Shown here in pieces: positions 1 through 11,159 of a stretch of 64,000 nt of DNA; position 1 is the stretch's first letter, and the number at the start of each line of letters is the position of its first letter. Under the pieces are notes generated by a model, which was given only the letters and a program-made list of their open reading frames with translations, was not told the origin of the DNA and made no database searches. Origin of the DNA: Triplophysa rosa (taxonomy: Eukaryota > Chordata > Actinopteri > Cypriniformes > Nemacheilidae); NCBI RefSeq assembly GCF_024868665.1, contig NC_079913.1, positions 15,332,147 to 15,396,146 on the forward strand, written 5' to 3'. Both the position numbers and the translations under genes were made by a program.

Positions 1-300
1 ATTTCTAAAAGGTATTTATAAATTTGCATAACCAGGCCTCTAAACACATTTGTGCATTTCAACCATCCCCCCATGGGATGTGAGGGTAGTGATGTGTTCT
101 GTGGTGCTCCACAAGCCTTCATGGCTAATCTCAATCTCAGATTAAGAAAGAATCCCTGCAAGCAAGATTGCTCTAGCACTTTATGGGCCCCCAGCTGGCT
201 GTCAGCGCAGGGCCCCCGAGAATTTGCTCACTGGCCAAACGTTGGCCCCTTAGTGCTGGTCCTGCACGGGCAGCCCTCACTTAGCCTCCACTGTTGATGT
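1..300. other. No recognised feature
   Basis: No gene or repeat family is recognised here. The 81-codon open frame on the plus strand has no recognisable motif and is taken as chance. Confidence 0.4.
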
Positions 301-1560
301 TTTGAAATGTTGATCACTTTTGCACCTGCTATTAATGTTGGAAATGTTGAAATTTCTAAACAAGATTATATAAATCTAAACATGACGTAATCATCATGTG
401 CGAGAAGCAAGCGGATTCCGGTTGCCGGTTCGCGAATAGCTTCTTCGGACACGAACCGGTTGCAACAGCTTTCGATTCAGCAGTACATGAACCGAAGAGC
501 CGCTTCTTTCGGACACGTCCGACTCAGAAACGATGATACTGCGCATGCGTGTAATTTTAAAAGCAGATAAAAAGCGTCTAAGTCAGATATTTTTATAAAA
601 TAGAGGTGTGATACTATAAAAAACATCCCAGATACCAACCAAACCAGCAAAAAGTCACCATCATGGTGATCAGTGTTTCCTTGAGTTGGGCTCGTGACCC
701 TTGCTCTTTAGATTTTTTGTAACTATGTACTTTTTAAAGTACATTTGTTTTGGTAATGCAAATGATAATCTAATCAAATGTTGTTGGTTGGTGGTCATTG
801 AAATTACTATTTTATATACATTTGAATAAATTGCTGTGCTGCTGATCTTGAAAGAGTTAAAAGATCTTGGAGTTTGATTGCATTTTGTGGTCTATAAAGT
901 TATAATTTAATTAAATAATTAAAAAACTTATAATATTTAAACAGATACCGAGATTAGACACACAGACATCAAGAATTAGTGTATGAATCTCAACAATGGT
1001 GACAATCAGCAAACGAAAACTTCATGTTGCAATGCATGCTGGGTAACATCATAGCACAAAACTCCCAGCATGCATTGCAGTTGATCCGTTTATCTAAATT
1101 AGTTGGTTGATTCTCACTATTGCTGAGATTCATACACTGATTCTTGATGTCTGTGTGATTCTAAAATGTGTTATGATAAACATGAATCTATTTTTCACAA
1201 ATCATTCTAGACATTAAAATACAATCAAACTCCTTGATCTTCCAGGATCAACAGCATAGCACTCAATCCAAACGCGAGCACTGAATCAAATTACAACATC
1301 ACAGTGGTGTCAATGGTTCAATACCAACAGCATTTGGTTAGGTTCTCGTTTTTACTGCCATACAAGCACACTTTAAAATCACGCAGTTTCAGCAGATAAG
1401 TAAAGTAGTCAAATAGTCAAGGGTCAAGATCCCAACTCAAGGAGACACTGATCAATATGATGGTAATATTCTTAAAACATTAAAATATGTTTTCAAAACG
1501 TATTCATACACATGAAAAACCTTTAAGGAACATTCTTATAACAAACTTTTGTTAGCTGGG
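301..1560. repeat. Foldback (palindromic) repeat, copy 1, with an insertion in its left arm
   Basis: The two halves are imperfect inverted copies. The segment around 690-710 returns inverted at 1425-1450, 860-885 returns at 1219-1245, and 955-1015 returns at 1105-1160. The centre (1025-1080) carries the pair TGCTGGGTAACATC and CTCCCAGCATGC. The same palindrome lies inside the hAT element at 20592-21864. Compared with that copy, about 365-640 is extra sequence, probably a later insertion. The outer limits are approximate and no coding sequence is visible. It is most likely a non-autonomous DNA transposon. Confidence 0.6.
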
Positions 1561-1728
1561 GTGTATTTCAGGTTGTAGTTGTTGTGTTTCTTTGGGTAAA
1601 TAAATTTTTTGTCGTTTTTGTTGATCTTTTCTGCAGTGATTCTGTTTGTTAACAGCGGATGTTCATCACTAATGACTCAATCATCACTATAATAATAATG
1701 AAACTCAATACAAATTCTGTCAAACAGG

Positions 1729-1900
1729 CAGAGGTGGACGAAGTACACAACTTCTTTACTTGAGTGAAAGTACAGATACTACATGGTCAAATATTACTCC
1801 ACTACAAGTAAAAGTTGTAAAGACAGATTCTTACTTAAGTAAAAGTACAGAAGTACGTGCTTTTAAAAGTAAAAATGTAATATTAAAAGTAAATTTCCTT
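1729..1900 (+). mobile_element. Tol2-like hAT terminus (fragment)
   Basis: The segment starts with CAGAGGTGGACGAAGTAC, resembling hAT/Tol2-type ends (CAGAGGTG), followed by many subterminal AAGTA and TACTT motifs such as ACTTAAGTAAAAGTACAGAA. These repeats are typical transposase-binding arrays of this group. The opposite inverted end was not found nearby, so this is a single-end fragment or a strongly decayed MITE. Confidence 0.5.
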
Positions 1901-1991
1901 TATGTCAGTTGTGCATTGTTTTATTGTCGTATACCTTATGCCTCTGAAGCAACCTACTGAATACACTGAGTAGCTCACAGAATCAGTTGTA

Positions 1992-2102
1992 TTAAAGGAG
2001 TAGTTCACTTCAAAATTTGCCCCCATTGACTTCCCATAGTCATTTTTATTCCTACTATGGAAAGTCAATGGGGGCAAATTTTGCAGTGAGCAACTCCTTT
2101 AA
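1992..2102. repeat. Short palindromic MITE-like hairpin with TTAA ends
   Basis: It is an almost complete inverted repeat with two arms of about 50 bp around a short AT-rich loop near 2040-2053. It begins TTAAAGGAG and ends CTCCTTTAA; both arms contain AATTTGCCCCCATTGACTT or its complement. TTAA at each end fits a piggyBac-type target site, but this is only a motif match. Confidence 0.5.
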
Positions 2103-2378
2103 GAGTTTTATATGTTTAGCACATTTGTTTCGTTTAGATATAATCCTGTATGATCATTTAGCCTAATTATCCTCATTAGCCCCCTAGACCTATATGTATA
2201 TATGAGCAGTGTTCTTTTATTTTGTATATTACCTTTACCAGTTTTAGCAGCAATTTACCAGTAAGGTTCTTGTAAATAGTTAAGTGTAGAAGCCATGTGT
2301 TTGTTGGATTTATTACCATTTGTATTACCATAATTTAACTACAAACATAAACTATAGCTAGTATAATGAAACTATGGT

Positions 2379-2708
2379 TGTAATAAAGCTCAATAAAATG
2401 GAAGGAAGGAGGCGGGAACCGGCGAACATTCAAACATTTTTAACCAAAATAAATAAACAATAAAACAGCAGCAAAACAGGCCGGCAGCCCCTCACGCACG
2501 ACTGCCGGCCACACGAACATAAACAAATCTTAAATGTCTGGGCCTGGTCCTCTCTCGCCGTATTCTCCTGCCGTTCGTCCTTTTATGCTTCCGATCTCCT
2601 CCGTGAGAGATACGAGGCCGGTGTGACGCCCAGCTGACACTCATTATCATGAGGCGTGGGCCTCGCTTCCTCCTCCGACGCGGCTCTCACCACGCCTCCC
2701 TCGTCACA
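2379..2708 (-). mobile_element. Solo LTR of a Gypsy A-like retrotransposon
   Basis: The sequence starts TGTAATAAAG and ends CTCGTCACA on the plus strand, so it has TG/CA ends, and is flanked by the perfect 5-bp duplication ATGGT (2374-2378 and 2709-2713). Its first part (TGTAAtAAAG...ATGGAAGGAAGGAG) matches the LTR ends of Gypsy A at 39188 and 44715. Read on the minus strand it has a CATAAAAGG TATA-like box. No internal region is present, as expected after LTR-LTR recombination. Confidence 0.75.
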
Positions 2709-2713
2709 ATGGT

Positions 2714-3992
2714 ATTTTTAGTTGCTGTGGTTTTACTAAAGATTATTAATTGGAGTATGGTTCCTATATACTGTATAGAAAATGGTAAATTTGTGGATAC
2801 TGTGGTTTTACTGCAAATACCATCCCTGCTGAAAAAAAACAATGAATATTTGAATTGGAATGAGATTTTTTAATTAAATTCCTCTTTGTAGTGTGTTTGA
2901 GGTTTTATTCCAATAGGATTTACCATCCCACCAATAGAATCCATCACATACAAGTAGACAACATGTATCCATAGTACAATTCACATTAGTAGTAAATATG
3001 ATACACCGAATGTCAAAAACGTGATTTATTACCCATAATTTATTACCCCCTGCCAGGTTTATGATTATGACCTTTGACCGTGCATCCTGTGTACAATTAT
3101 GAACCCTTTGTTGTTTGTTCAGGAAAAAAGTTATAATGTCCAAGCCTCGTTGTTTCACACACCCCCTTCTTTGCAGTAGAAATAAGGATTTGCTTTGAGA
3201 ATGCTTGGTCTTTGACCTCCTGTGAATGAAAGCAATAAAAGATGAGTTAAAGAAAATAAGAAGCACTGATGTTAAATAAAATAGATAAACAGTGATTCAA
3301 TGAAGTATGATAAAATAGACAGATTCAGCTTTTAAGTTTTAAAAAGAACTTGCCTGTGTTGCAGGGTAATGCATGCAGTCAGGTGTAAAAATTAAAATTA
3401 AGTACCAGCTAATGTTGGGGGATTCTTTGTTCCCCCATTCCTACACACACACACAGACACCTCCCACCCCAAACCAAGAAGATACTTTGCAGCCATGTCT
3501 TTTTACATGGTGTGAAAACAGTTTGATGTGGATGGTTTTGTATATCAGAGAGATAAATTAAATGTTAATGCGTGTGATGTTTCTTGAAAGATCAAGTTAA
3601 AACGTTTATAAAAGTCTTGCTCTGGTTCCATGTCCTGCCTATCTAACCCCACACCACCTGGCAAAATGTTGGTCCCATCCTGCTGGACTGACAGATGGTG
3701 TCTATCTCATAACACAACATGAAACCTATACCTGATCACAATAACGGTGATTTGTTTCAACATTAATTGCAGGTGCAAAAGTGATATTGATTCAATGCGA
3801 TTAACATTAACCAGTCAGCTATTTTTTAACGTTGATTCAATGATTGCTTGCTGTCTGTGTATCCATATGGAAAGGTACAATATGTGTACCTTTGAGGGTA
3901 TTGTCCCAGTGACAAGCCATTGTACCCCTAAAAGTACAAATCTGCCACATTTTTTCTGACTGTCAGAAAATTTGTACCTTTACGAGCCGTGA
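2714..3992. other. No gene recognised; AT-rich repeats
   Basis: No supported gene is visible. Small open frames, including one of 130 codons on the minus strand, have no recognised motif. At 3868-3985 there is a repeat rich in GGTACA/TGTACC, similar in style to 45860-46010. Confidence 0.35.
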
Positions 3993-4349
3993 AAACCCTG
4001 CTGTGTTGAGAATTACTTATCGGACGAACGATCATCATCGGCGAGGGGTAGACAGACACCGTTTGCTCTTCAAACTCAAAATACTGTCTCGCTAGATCAA
4101 TTCAACGCTATCTTAAGGGAGTCTAATATTCCTTTACACGAGTCCGTTGACAGACTGTGGGGTTCTGTCGGTGAGATACATACGATTCTTATGAGATTGT
4201 ATGCTTTTATCGAAGGTGTTAATCATCGCGACGAAGCGCTGGAGAATTCTTTCAACCGTTTGCTAGAGTCATCAAAAGAACAGATGAGAGAAAAGCGTCT
4301 AATAGTTGAACTCCTCTGTGCTATAAACGCTGTACTATTTTCTAGATAG
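3993..4349 (+). CDS. Open coding-like stretch upstream of the virus-like reading frame (uncharacterised)
   Basis: A frame without stops runs for about 118 codons and ends at TAG 4347-4349. It encodes a charged, helix-like product (for example LDQFNAILRESNIPLHESVD and KEQMREKRLIVELL). Codon use and CpG content resemble the next reading frame at 4670 and differ from the AT-rich DNA around. No ATG occurs near its start, so it may be an exon or a truncated frame. It is probably part of the same element as 4670-5634. Function unknown. Confidence 0.3.
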   Translation, partial: KPCCVENYLSDERSSSARGRQTPFALQTQNTVSLDQFNAILRESNIPLHESVDRLWGSVGEIHTILMRLYAFIEGVNHRDEALENSFNRLLESSKEQMREKRLIVELLCAINAVLFSR

Positions 4350-4669
4350 TCACTATTTTTATATTGACCAATGATCGCTATAAGTTTTTTACATTTATCT
4401 CTATATCTTATAATCGATTTTTACATTTACAATTTTATCTCTATATCTTATAATTGATATTTTACATTTACAATTTTATTTCTATATCTTACAATCAATA
4501 TTTCTATATTACCATTTATATCTATATCTGTTTTATATTTTTATATCTGTTTTATATTTTTATATCTGTTTTATATTTGCCATTTTACATCTATTCACCA
4601 TTTATTTTTGTATTGGCTATGCAACGTGACATAATTCCTCTTTGTTAGTGCCGAAACCATACGGGAGGG

Positions 4670-5634
4670 ATGGCCGATGAAAAATGTTCAGAGGCCGGGG
4701 ATGGCTGTCATCCAGATCAAACTCTCTCAGACCTGTTACAGGATGCGATCGGAATGCACGCAGAGACCCATCATCATAACGCCGATAGACTACTACTACT
4801 GTTAAATACACACCCTGTACATGAGCAAACTTTTAATACCGCGCCGCCCCAACAGATTTCTAATTTGGAATATTTGGAAGCTGCGATACGTGAAAGTACA
4901 GATTTTAATCCATGCATCAGACTATGCGAAATATTAAATACGAGGGACACAAACACCGAACAAGACGGCAGTGGGTTATCAGATACAATCGTCCCGACTA
5001 TTGACTCGGCTCCCCCTAGAGGTAATGTCGATAACGAAAGGCCCTCGACTTCCGATACACAGAGGACTAGCAGCGTCGACCTCGATGCTTTGATACGAGA
5101 TGGCGGTACCATAAACGGTTATCGTGTTTTACCGAGACCTCGTTTCAATAGCGTGGAATTGAGAAGACCCATGAATCTACGGGATATTGGCGCTACAGAT
5201 TTGGCGACGTATCACGTTCGACTGCACGAGACCATGAACGAAATCGCGACGTTTGCCAGACAAATCGGAGGCGATGGTAGCGTAGTTAGTTTAACCCTGA
5301 GAGGGCCCAGTCTTAAATCTGACGTTACAGCGATATTATCACCCGGCAATTACGACGTTAATGTGTTTACCGATCAAATCAAAAAAAATTTACAGAGCGA
5401 TGACAGGTTATTGTGAGACGACGCGGTTGAGATAGGAGCTACCGTGGCTTCGAACAGACAAGGGGGAGGTTGCCATCGTCGTAAACTCACAGATTTGGCT
5501 CTCGACCAGGTGATCAAAAGAAAAAAGATGAGTTTATTTTGCCCTATCAATATTGCGAATAATTTGTGCTTTTCTATATGTCTCGCCCATTTTCTCGACC
5601 CTGAATTACCTGAGAGCAATCTGGAAAGCCGCGC
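4670..5634 (+). pseudogene. Virus-like / large-transposon protein, N-terminal part, one in-frame stop, cut by the assembly gap
   Basis: The frame starts at ATG 4670 and stays open to TGA 5414-5416. The same frame then continues without a stop into the N gap at 5635, so one opal codon interrupts a protein of more than 320 residues. The first 140 residues are polar and low-complexity. Residues 150-245 look folded (YHVRLHETMNEIATFARQIG). After the stop come QGGGCHRRKLTDLALDQVIK and NNLCFSICLAHFLDPELPES. From memory, fish genomes hold many proteins with a similar GGG-RRKL / LCF-AHFL pattern upstream of protein-primed DNA polymerase domains in Maverick- or adintovirus-like elements. No polymerase motif is visible here, so that link is an inference. 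The CpG-rich composition differs from the flanks. Confidence 0.45.
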
Positions 5635-5734
5635 NNNNNNNNNNNNNNNNNNNNNNNNNNNNNNNNNNNNNNNNNNNNNNNNNNNNNNNNNNNNNNNNNN
5701 NNNNNNNNNNNNNNNNNNNNNNNNNNNNNNNNNN
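5635..5734. other. Assembly gap (100 N)
   Basis: There are exactly 100 unknown bases, the usual placeholder for a gap of unknown size. It truncates the virus-like frame on its left. The Ulp1-PHD gene begins about 120 bp to its right, so upstream exons of that gene may be hidden here. Confidence 0.99.
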
Positions 5735-5857
5735 TTCAAGCTTCATACTATTTTTATTGAAAAAGCCAGCTTTCCACATAACTCCCATATGTAAATTGTA
5801 TAAAATTAAATGATGGTTCACTGTGCAGACTTATTTGATATTTATATTCTTTGACAG

Positions 5858-8800
5858 ATAAACTTTGACAATTACCAGGGCATTGTTTCATTTGTGAATA
5901 CTTCCCATGTCCACTGGAAGTTTCTGGTGAGTAGATGATTCTTTTTTATATGTACTGTATATATTTAAGAACATTTATATCAAATACATTTTTTTTATTA
6001 TGTTTGATTGTTTGATTTCAGTTCATAAATGCTTTGAACCATACCGTTTATGTGGTCAACCCATCAAAGAGTTCCACAGAGCAAACTGAATCCAGGCATG
6101 CCGCAAAAAACTTCAGGTATTTGTTTATTTATTCGTTTTGTTCAATAGAAGTATTGACAGTCAAAATTTGTCAGGACTGTGTATACTTGATGTACCATGC
6201 TCTAGACCTCTTCAGATGGTTTAACACTGGTCCAGAAGAGTTAAAAAAAAAACAAAATAAAAAATTAAAAAAAAAAAAAAAAAAATTTAAGATTATTTTG
6301 CATATTTTAATGAAACTGATATTGATAGATATCAAACAGTTATACAAGCTATGAAATATTGGCTTGAACTGGCTGTCCACCATTTTGAAGTTCTGAAAAA
6401 TTTTGGGGGGGAAATATTGCCCAATAAAATCATATTATTATTACCTTACTATTTATGTTTTATCAAAAAAATGTTGTGTGATTTTGTCTGCTTATTATTC
6501 CTTCTTTATGCCTCGATAATTTGTCATTTGTATCATATGTAGCTATTTTTTTTTCTGTGTTCTAAATTTCAATTTCAATAACTAACATAACAAATCACAT
6601 TCAGCAAGTATCTAAAAATAAGAAGAGAGTGCCATGGGAAAACAGAGTGGCTGAACATAAAATGGAAAGGAGGAGTACTGACCCATCCAACCCAGCAGGA
6701 TGCCAGTAGCTGTGGCATCATTGTCACCATGGTACGTGAAGTAATGCAGAGTAATATGTGAAATATAATTTTTCTTAAGTTGGTTAGCTAATAGATGTTG
6801 TCGCTACATTACGTCCATTTTTTTATTTAACTGGGTTTTGCCTGTGGATTGTTCTACATTACAGTATATAAATGAACATTTGGAATGGTCTCTTAGTTTT
6901 TTCCGCAGCTGTATCTAATGAATTGAATGTTGGTGCTTGTTTAGATTGCAAGGGCAGTGATGAAGGCCTTTCCAGCTGTCCCAGTCATAAGCTTTGGGAC
7001 TTCCAAAAAAGAAATGGCAATTGAAAGAGAAGTAATGGGTGCCCAGATACTGGAATCATCAGGTTTGTAAAGGAAGTGATTGTCTGTAATATGGTGTAAT
7101 GATAACCAAAATGCAGCTTTGTCAGCACTACACTCATAAAAATAAAGTTGCTTTAAAGGTTGTTCACAGCGATACAATAGAAGAACCATTTTTGGCTCCA
7201 CAAAGAACCATTCAGTTAAAGGTTCTTCAAAAACCATCTCTTTCTTACTTTTTTATAATCTGAGGAACCTAGTTTCGCCACAAAGAACCTTTTGTGAAAC
7301 AGAAAGATTTTTATGGAACCAAAAGGTTATTCTATGACATCGAATAACCTTTTGAAGCACCTTTTCTTTAAGACTATGCTAAAGCAGTTTTAACAAAAAT
7401 TGTTGAGGAAACTTTCAATGAAGTTAGTTGTAGAAGAAAATCATTTTTAACTAATCTTCAGACATAACATCTATTTATTATGATCACCTTACTATCTAGT
7501 AAACTTAAATTAAATAAGAAAGATTTCAAGAATGTCAAAATTTAGAGCAAATTGCATACCGGCCAACACAATATGTTGTGGGCTGGGCTAAACAATATGT
7601 CCAGGTTAGCAAAGGCAAATAAACATTAAATACAGTAAATAGAACTCAGGAAATCTAAGAGAGTAATTAACAATACAATTTAATTTTAGCCCTTTTGGCT
7701 AAACTCTTCTACATATTGGTTAGTGTAATATCTCTATCAGCACTGAAGGTTGTCTGGTAAATTGAATTCACATATAAGTTGCATGTCTTTACCTGGACAA
7801 AATCAAGAAGCCTTTATGCAGTCTGTGAAGGCCACAGAAATTGCAAATATATGAATAACAGGTATCACAAACACAATTACAGTGTTAAAAATTGCAGTTT
7901 TTTCTGAAAAAGGGTAGTTGTAAAATACATTACACTGTAAGTTATCTATGAGGCAAGTGTAGCAGGGGAGAAGGTAAATGGGAGTGGTGCACAATGGCGG
8001 AGCAGTTTGACAGCTGCAATGATTAACCCAGATGATTGTACTAACTCATGGCTGGAGATATAAAATATGCAATGAGAAGCAAAAATCAATTACAGAGATT
8101 AGGAGAGAGTGAGATGAACGGAAATGTTACCCAATGTTAATGTAAAAGTACACAATACAAAATAAATCTTAAATGGATAGTTCACTCAAAACTAAAGATA
8201 CTTTTATAATTGACTTACTATGTCATTTTAAACCTTTATGACTTTTTCTTCTGCAGAACCAAAAAAACAGATATTTTGAAGAACATTTGCTATTAAAATA
8301 ACAAAATGGACTGTACGAAGACAAAACATGTCTTTAGCATTTAGTTTTCAAAGACAATTAGGGTGAATCAATAAAATTTGGTGTTTAATTTTCCTTGTAG
8401 GGTCAAATTTAAATTATGCATTTAGTAGTAATATAAATATAAATAAATAACAAATACATGCAGGCCAAAAATAATTTAAAATATTTAAATAATTTAATGC
8501 CGTATTTGCTGCACCAAATTAAAATATTTTAAGCTTATATCGGTTTAATTGTTTAAATATTTTTTAGTGTTTGATGAGGCCAATAATTGTGCCATGTGTG
8601 CAATGGCAAAACCAATCGGATCTGGGCCTCCCACTACACACTGGGTGAGTTTTTTTTTTCACATTTCAGTTAGGCTGAATATGAAGGATAAATGAATAAA
8701 GTTCACTTGAAATCTGAAGATATTTATAATTTCATTGAAATTTTACCTTTCCACTCTAGATCCAATGTGATTGTTGTGACAGGTGGTTCCATGAACAGTG

Positions 8801-8870
8801 TCTGGGAGTGAAGAAAAAGGAACTGAAACGAGCAAGAGCACACAGCTGGAATTGCAAGCTATGCTCTTAA
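5858..8870 (+). CDS. Ulp1-type (C48) cysteine protease C-terminal region fused to a PHD finger; six exons, 5' end missing
   Basis: Exons are 5858-5926, 6022-6116, 6605-6731, 6945-7062, 8568-8644 and 8760-8870 (TAA). Every intron has AG/GT borders and all phases join, giving 198 codons without a stop. Exon 1 has the catalytic-type His (NTSHVHW). Exon 2 has VYVVNPS, where Ulp1 enzymes usually have Asp. Exon 3 has the oxyanion Gln and nucleophile Cys (QQDASSCGIIV). Exons 5-6 make a C4HC3 PHD finger (NCAMC, CDCCDRWFHEQC, WNCKLC). Ulp1 enzymes cleave ubiquitin-like tags and PHD fingers bind histone tails; both are known in fish transposon-derived genes (Ginger and KDZ-type elements are candidates). 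Earlier exons were not found; the N gap lies just upstream. The intact phases suggest recent function. Whether it is a cellular gene or part of a transposon is open. Confidence 0.8.
7125..7380. repeat. Interspersed hairpin repeat inside an intron
   Basis: It is rich in AAAGAACC/GGTTCTT motifs in both orientations (TTTAAAGGTTGTTC near the left, TTTTGAAGCACCTTTTC near the right). This is the pattern of a common fish DNA MITE. It lies in the intron between exons 4 and 5 of the Ulp1-PHD gene. Confidence 0.45.
8165..8335 (+). repeat. Common fish interspersed repeat fragment (GGATAGTTCAC type)
   Basis: It begins AATGGATAGTTCACTCAAAA and contains TTATGACTTTTTCTTCTGCAG and ATATTTTGAAGAACATTTG, which I recognise as a very abundant fish dispersed repeat. 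A smaller fragment of the same start (GGGATAGTTCACC) lies near 48794. It sits in the Ulp1-PHD gene intron. Confidence 0.5.
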
Positions 8871-9206
8871 ATGTATTTTACTAAGATGTATATATTTATA
8901 CTTTATCTTAATTAATTTCAAATGACTGTGAAAAATCACCCCTTATCCGTCTTATGTTTATAAAACATTATTTAAAACAACATGGTATGCCAATGTGTAT
9001 CTGTAATTAGTGATGCTTTGAAAAAGCATAACTATTGTTATTCGAACATACTTATAATAATTTTTCTTGTCCCGCAGCTTTTGACGTAGACCCATGAATG
9101 AATGCATCACATCGACGGGCATATTCGGGAATGGTGTGCTATGACTTTTATAAGCGATCGGGTGGGGGGGGGGTGCGATAGGGGGGCGAAAAACCACCCA
9201 AAAAAT

Positions 9207-10590
9207 TAGGGGTGTTGGGAAAAATCGATTCACCTAACTATAGCAATTATTTTTAAAACGATTTAAAAATTGATTGGTTTACCTCGGAATCGATTTATTT
9301 TTTTATTTTACTTTTCCTAAGAGGTGGTGGAGTTACCACTTTTATTCCAACAGAAGGCGTAAAGAATATGTTTGTATCTGTATTAGATGACGTCGTATCC
9401 GTTTTAAACTGGCGAGAGGACGCAACAATCATGTGGTGCTTGATGCTTATCTGCAAGTATCTCAAAATATCTTGCTTAACTTAATATTCTGGAAGTATAC
9501 TGATTTTACATTTATTACATGAATGATTTGTGTAGAACATATTCAACTTAAATAAATTCAAATACAGTACTATTTTTATACCAACATGTTTTATTTGTTG
9601 TACTATTTAGGGAGAAGTGGTGAGGCAGGATCAGAAGGAACTGAGTGATGATTGTGCATGTGCACCAGACAAAGATAAGGAAGATGACGAAGATCACAAC
9701 GACCCCCCATTGGCTTAAAGAAGATCCCCCTGTGTGCTGGCTCTGCTACTTGGCAACACTTTTGGGGATGTCAGGCAGCCATTAGTAAAACCAGAGAAGT
9801 CAGCTCTTGACAGAGCAACAGTGGAAGTACAAAAGTACAGAACAGCTGATTCTCTGCCACTGTCTGAAAGTCCATTTGAATGGTGGAAAGAACATCATCA
9901 TGAGTATCCGCTACTTGTCAAGATAGCTAAGCAATACTTATGTGTACCAGGGACTAGTGTCTCTGCTGAACGTGTATTCTCTACAGCTGGTGACATTGTG
10001 ACTGCACAGAGAAGCAACCTAACCACAGAGCATGTTGACCAGCTCTTGTTTTTGCAGAAGAACCTTAACACTTCCAAGCATTAGTTTAGCTTGAAGTTTG
10101 TAGCACATTTTATTTGCAGTCTGGAGTTTTAAATATGTAAGTTTTAAGAATTTTCAGGAGCTTTTTTATTTATTGGAGCAGCTTAACAGCACTTTATTTT
10201 ATTTTAGAGAGTATGTTTTTACTCATTTTTGTGGCACATTTGACTGTTATATTCATGGGAAAGTTCAAAGTTTTGGTCCTTGAAAGTTTCATGGGTCAAG
10301 AAACTTTAAAATATACACGGAGTATGTGTATGCTCCTCAAATAAAGTTCAGAAAGATGTGATGCATTGTTTTTGTTTATATGACTCATAATATACAGTCT
10401 CTTCAAGGGTATGATCAAGTATTTTCCATTGTCTAGTCTTTAATAAGCAAACAAAAATCACAATAAATTGTGATATCAACTCACAATAGTTATATAATCG
10501 CAATACTCAATAATCGCAATATATATTGAATCGGCACACAAGTATCGGGATAGTATTGAATCGGCAAATTAGTGTATCGTTACACCCCTA
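9207..10590 (+). mobile_element. hAT transposon, internally deleted
   Basis: The ends are TAGGGGTGTT at 9207 and TACACCCCTA ending at 10590, giving short terminal inverted repeats. Flanks are CAAAAAAT (9199-9206) and CAAAAAAA-T (10591-10599), an 8-bp duplication differing by one A. Subterminal sequence has ATCGATT/AATCGG motifs. The only coding remnant is the C-terminal transposase region at 9734-10084. The insertion splits a dispersed repeat whose unbroken copy is at 10930-10985. Confidence 0.75.
9734..10084 (+). pseudogene. hAT transposase C-terminal dimerisation domain (ZBED1-like), truncated
   Basis: This open frame of 116 codons (first codon CTG, not ATG) ends at TAG-proximal 10084. It contains PFEWWKEHHHEYPLLVKIAK, the fish/vertebrate hAT signature GTSVSAERVFSTAGDIV and NLTTEHVDQLLFLQKNL. 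These form the hAT C-terminal dimerisation region that follows the last catalytic residue. The BED finger and the catalytic core are missing. The 120 bp upstream (9600-9717) is an acidic coding-like stretch in a shifted frame that ends in TAA. The fragment sits near the middle of its element and cannot make an active transposase. Confidence 0.8.
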
Positions 10591-11159
10591 CAAAAAAATC
10601 CCATAGACTTAACATTGCACCCAACTTTGAGGGATCGTAGCTCCGAGTGAGGATCATAGAAACATGAAAATAATACACGATTTGAAGGGGTTATCAGGCT
10701 CTATAAGAACATCACTCACAAGGGGGTGTAAGTTGCACCCCTGGGGTGCGAGAGCCTCCCAAAATTTCCATATACTTATAATGGCGCCCATAGACTCCCA
10801 TTCAAAACCTAGATACCTATATATTCAAGCGTTATTTTTTCGCTTTAGACCCATGAATGACTACATCAAATCGAGCGGCCCATTGAGGAATGGTGTGTGA
10901 TGACTTTTGGAAGCGATCAGTGGAGGGGGTGTGATAGGGGGGCAAATAAAAACCCGAAAAATCCCATTGACTTAACATTGTGCCCAACTTTGACGGGTCG
11001 TAGCTCAGAGTGAGGATATCGTAGAAACATGAAAATAATACACGATTTGAAGGGGCTATCAGGCTCTGTAAGAACATCACTCACAATGGGGTGTAAGTTG
11101 TACCCCTGGGGTGTAAGAGCCTCCCAAAATTTCCCAATCACAGGAAACATGCCCATATA

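Noticed and set aside
4645..4670. Primer-binding-site-like text (GTGCCGAAACCATACGGGAGGG) upstream of the virus-like frame
   Set aside because: It resembles the Gypsy A site only partly, has no LTR next to it, and the protein that follows is not gag-like. Probably coincidence.
5374..5821. Open frames running across the N gap
   Set aside because: Unknown bases were read as open codons. Only the part up to 5634 in the 4670 frame has coding character.
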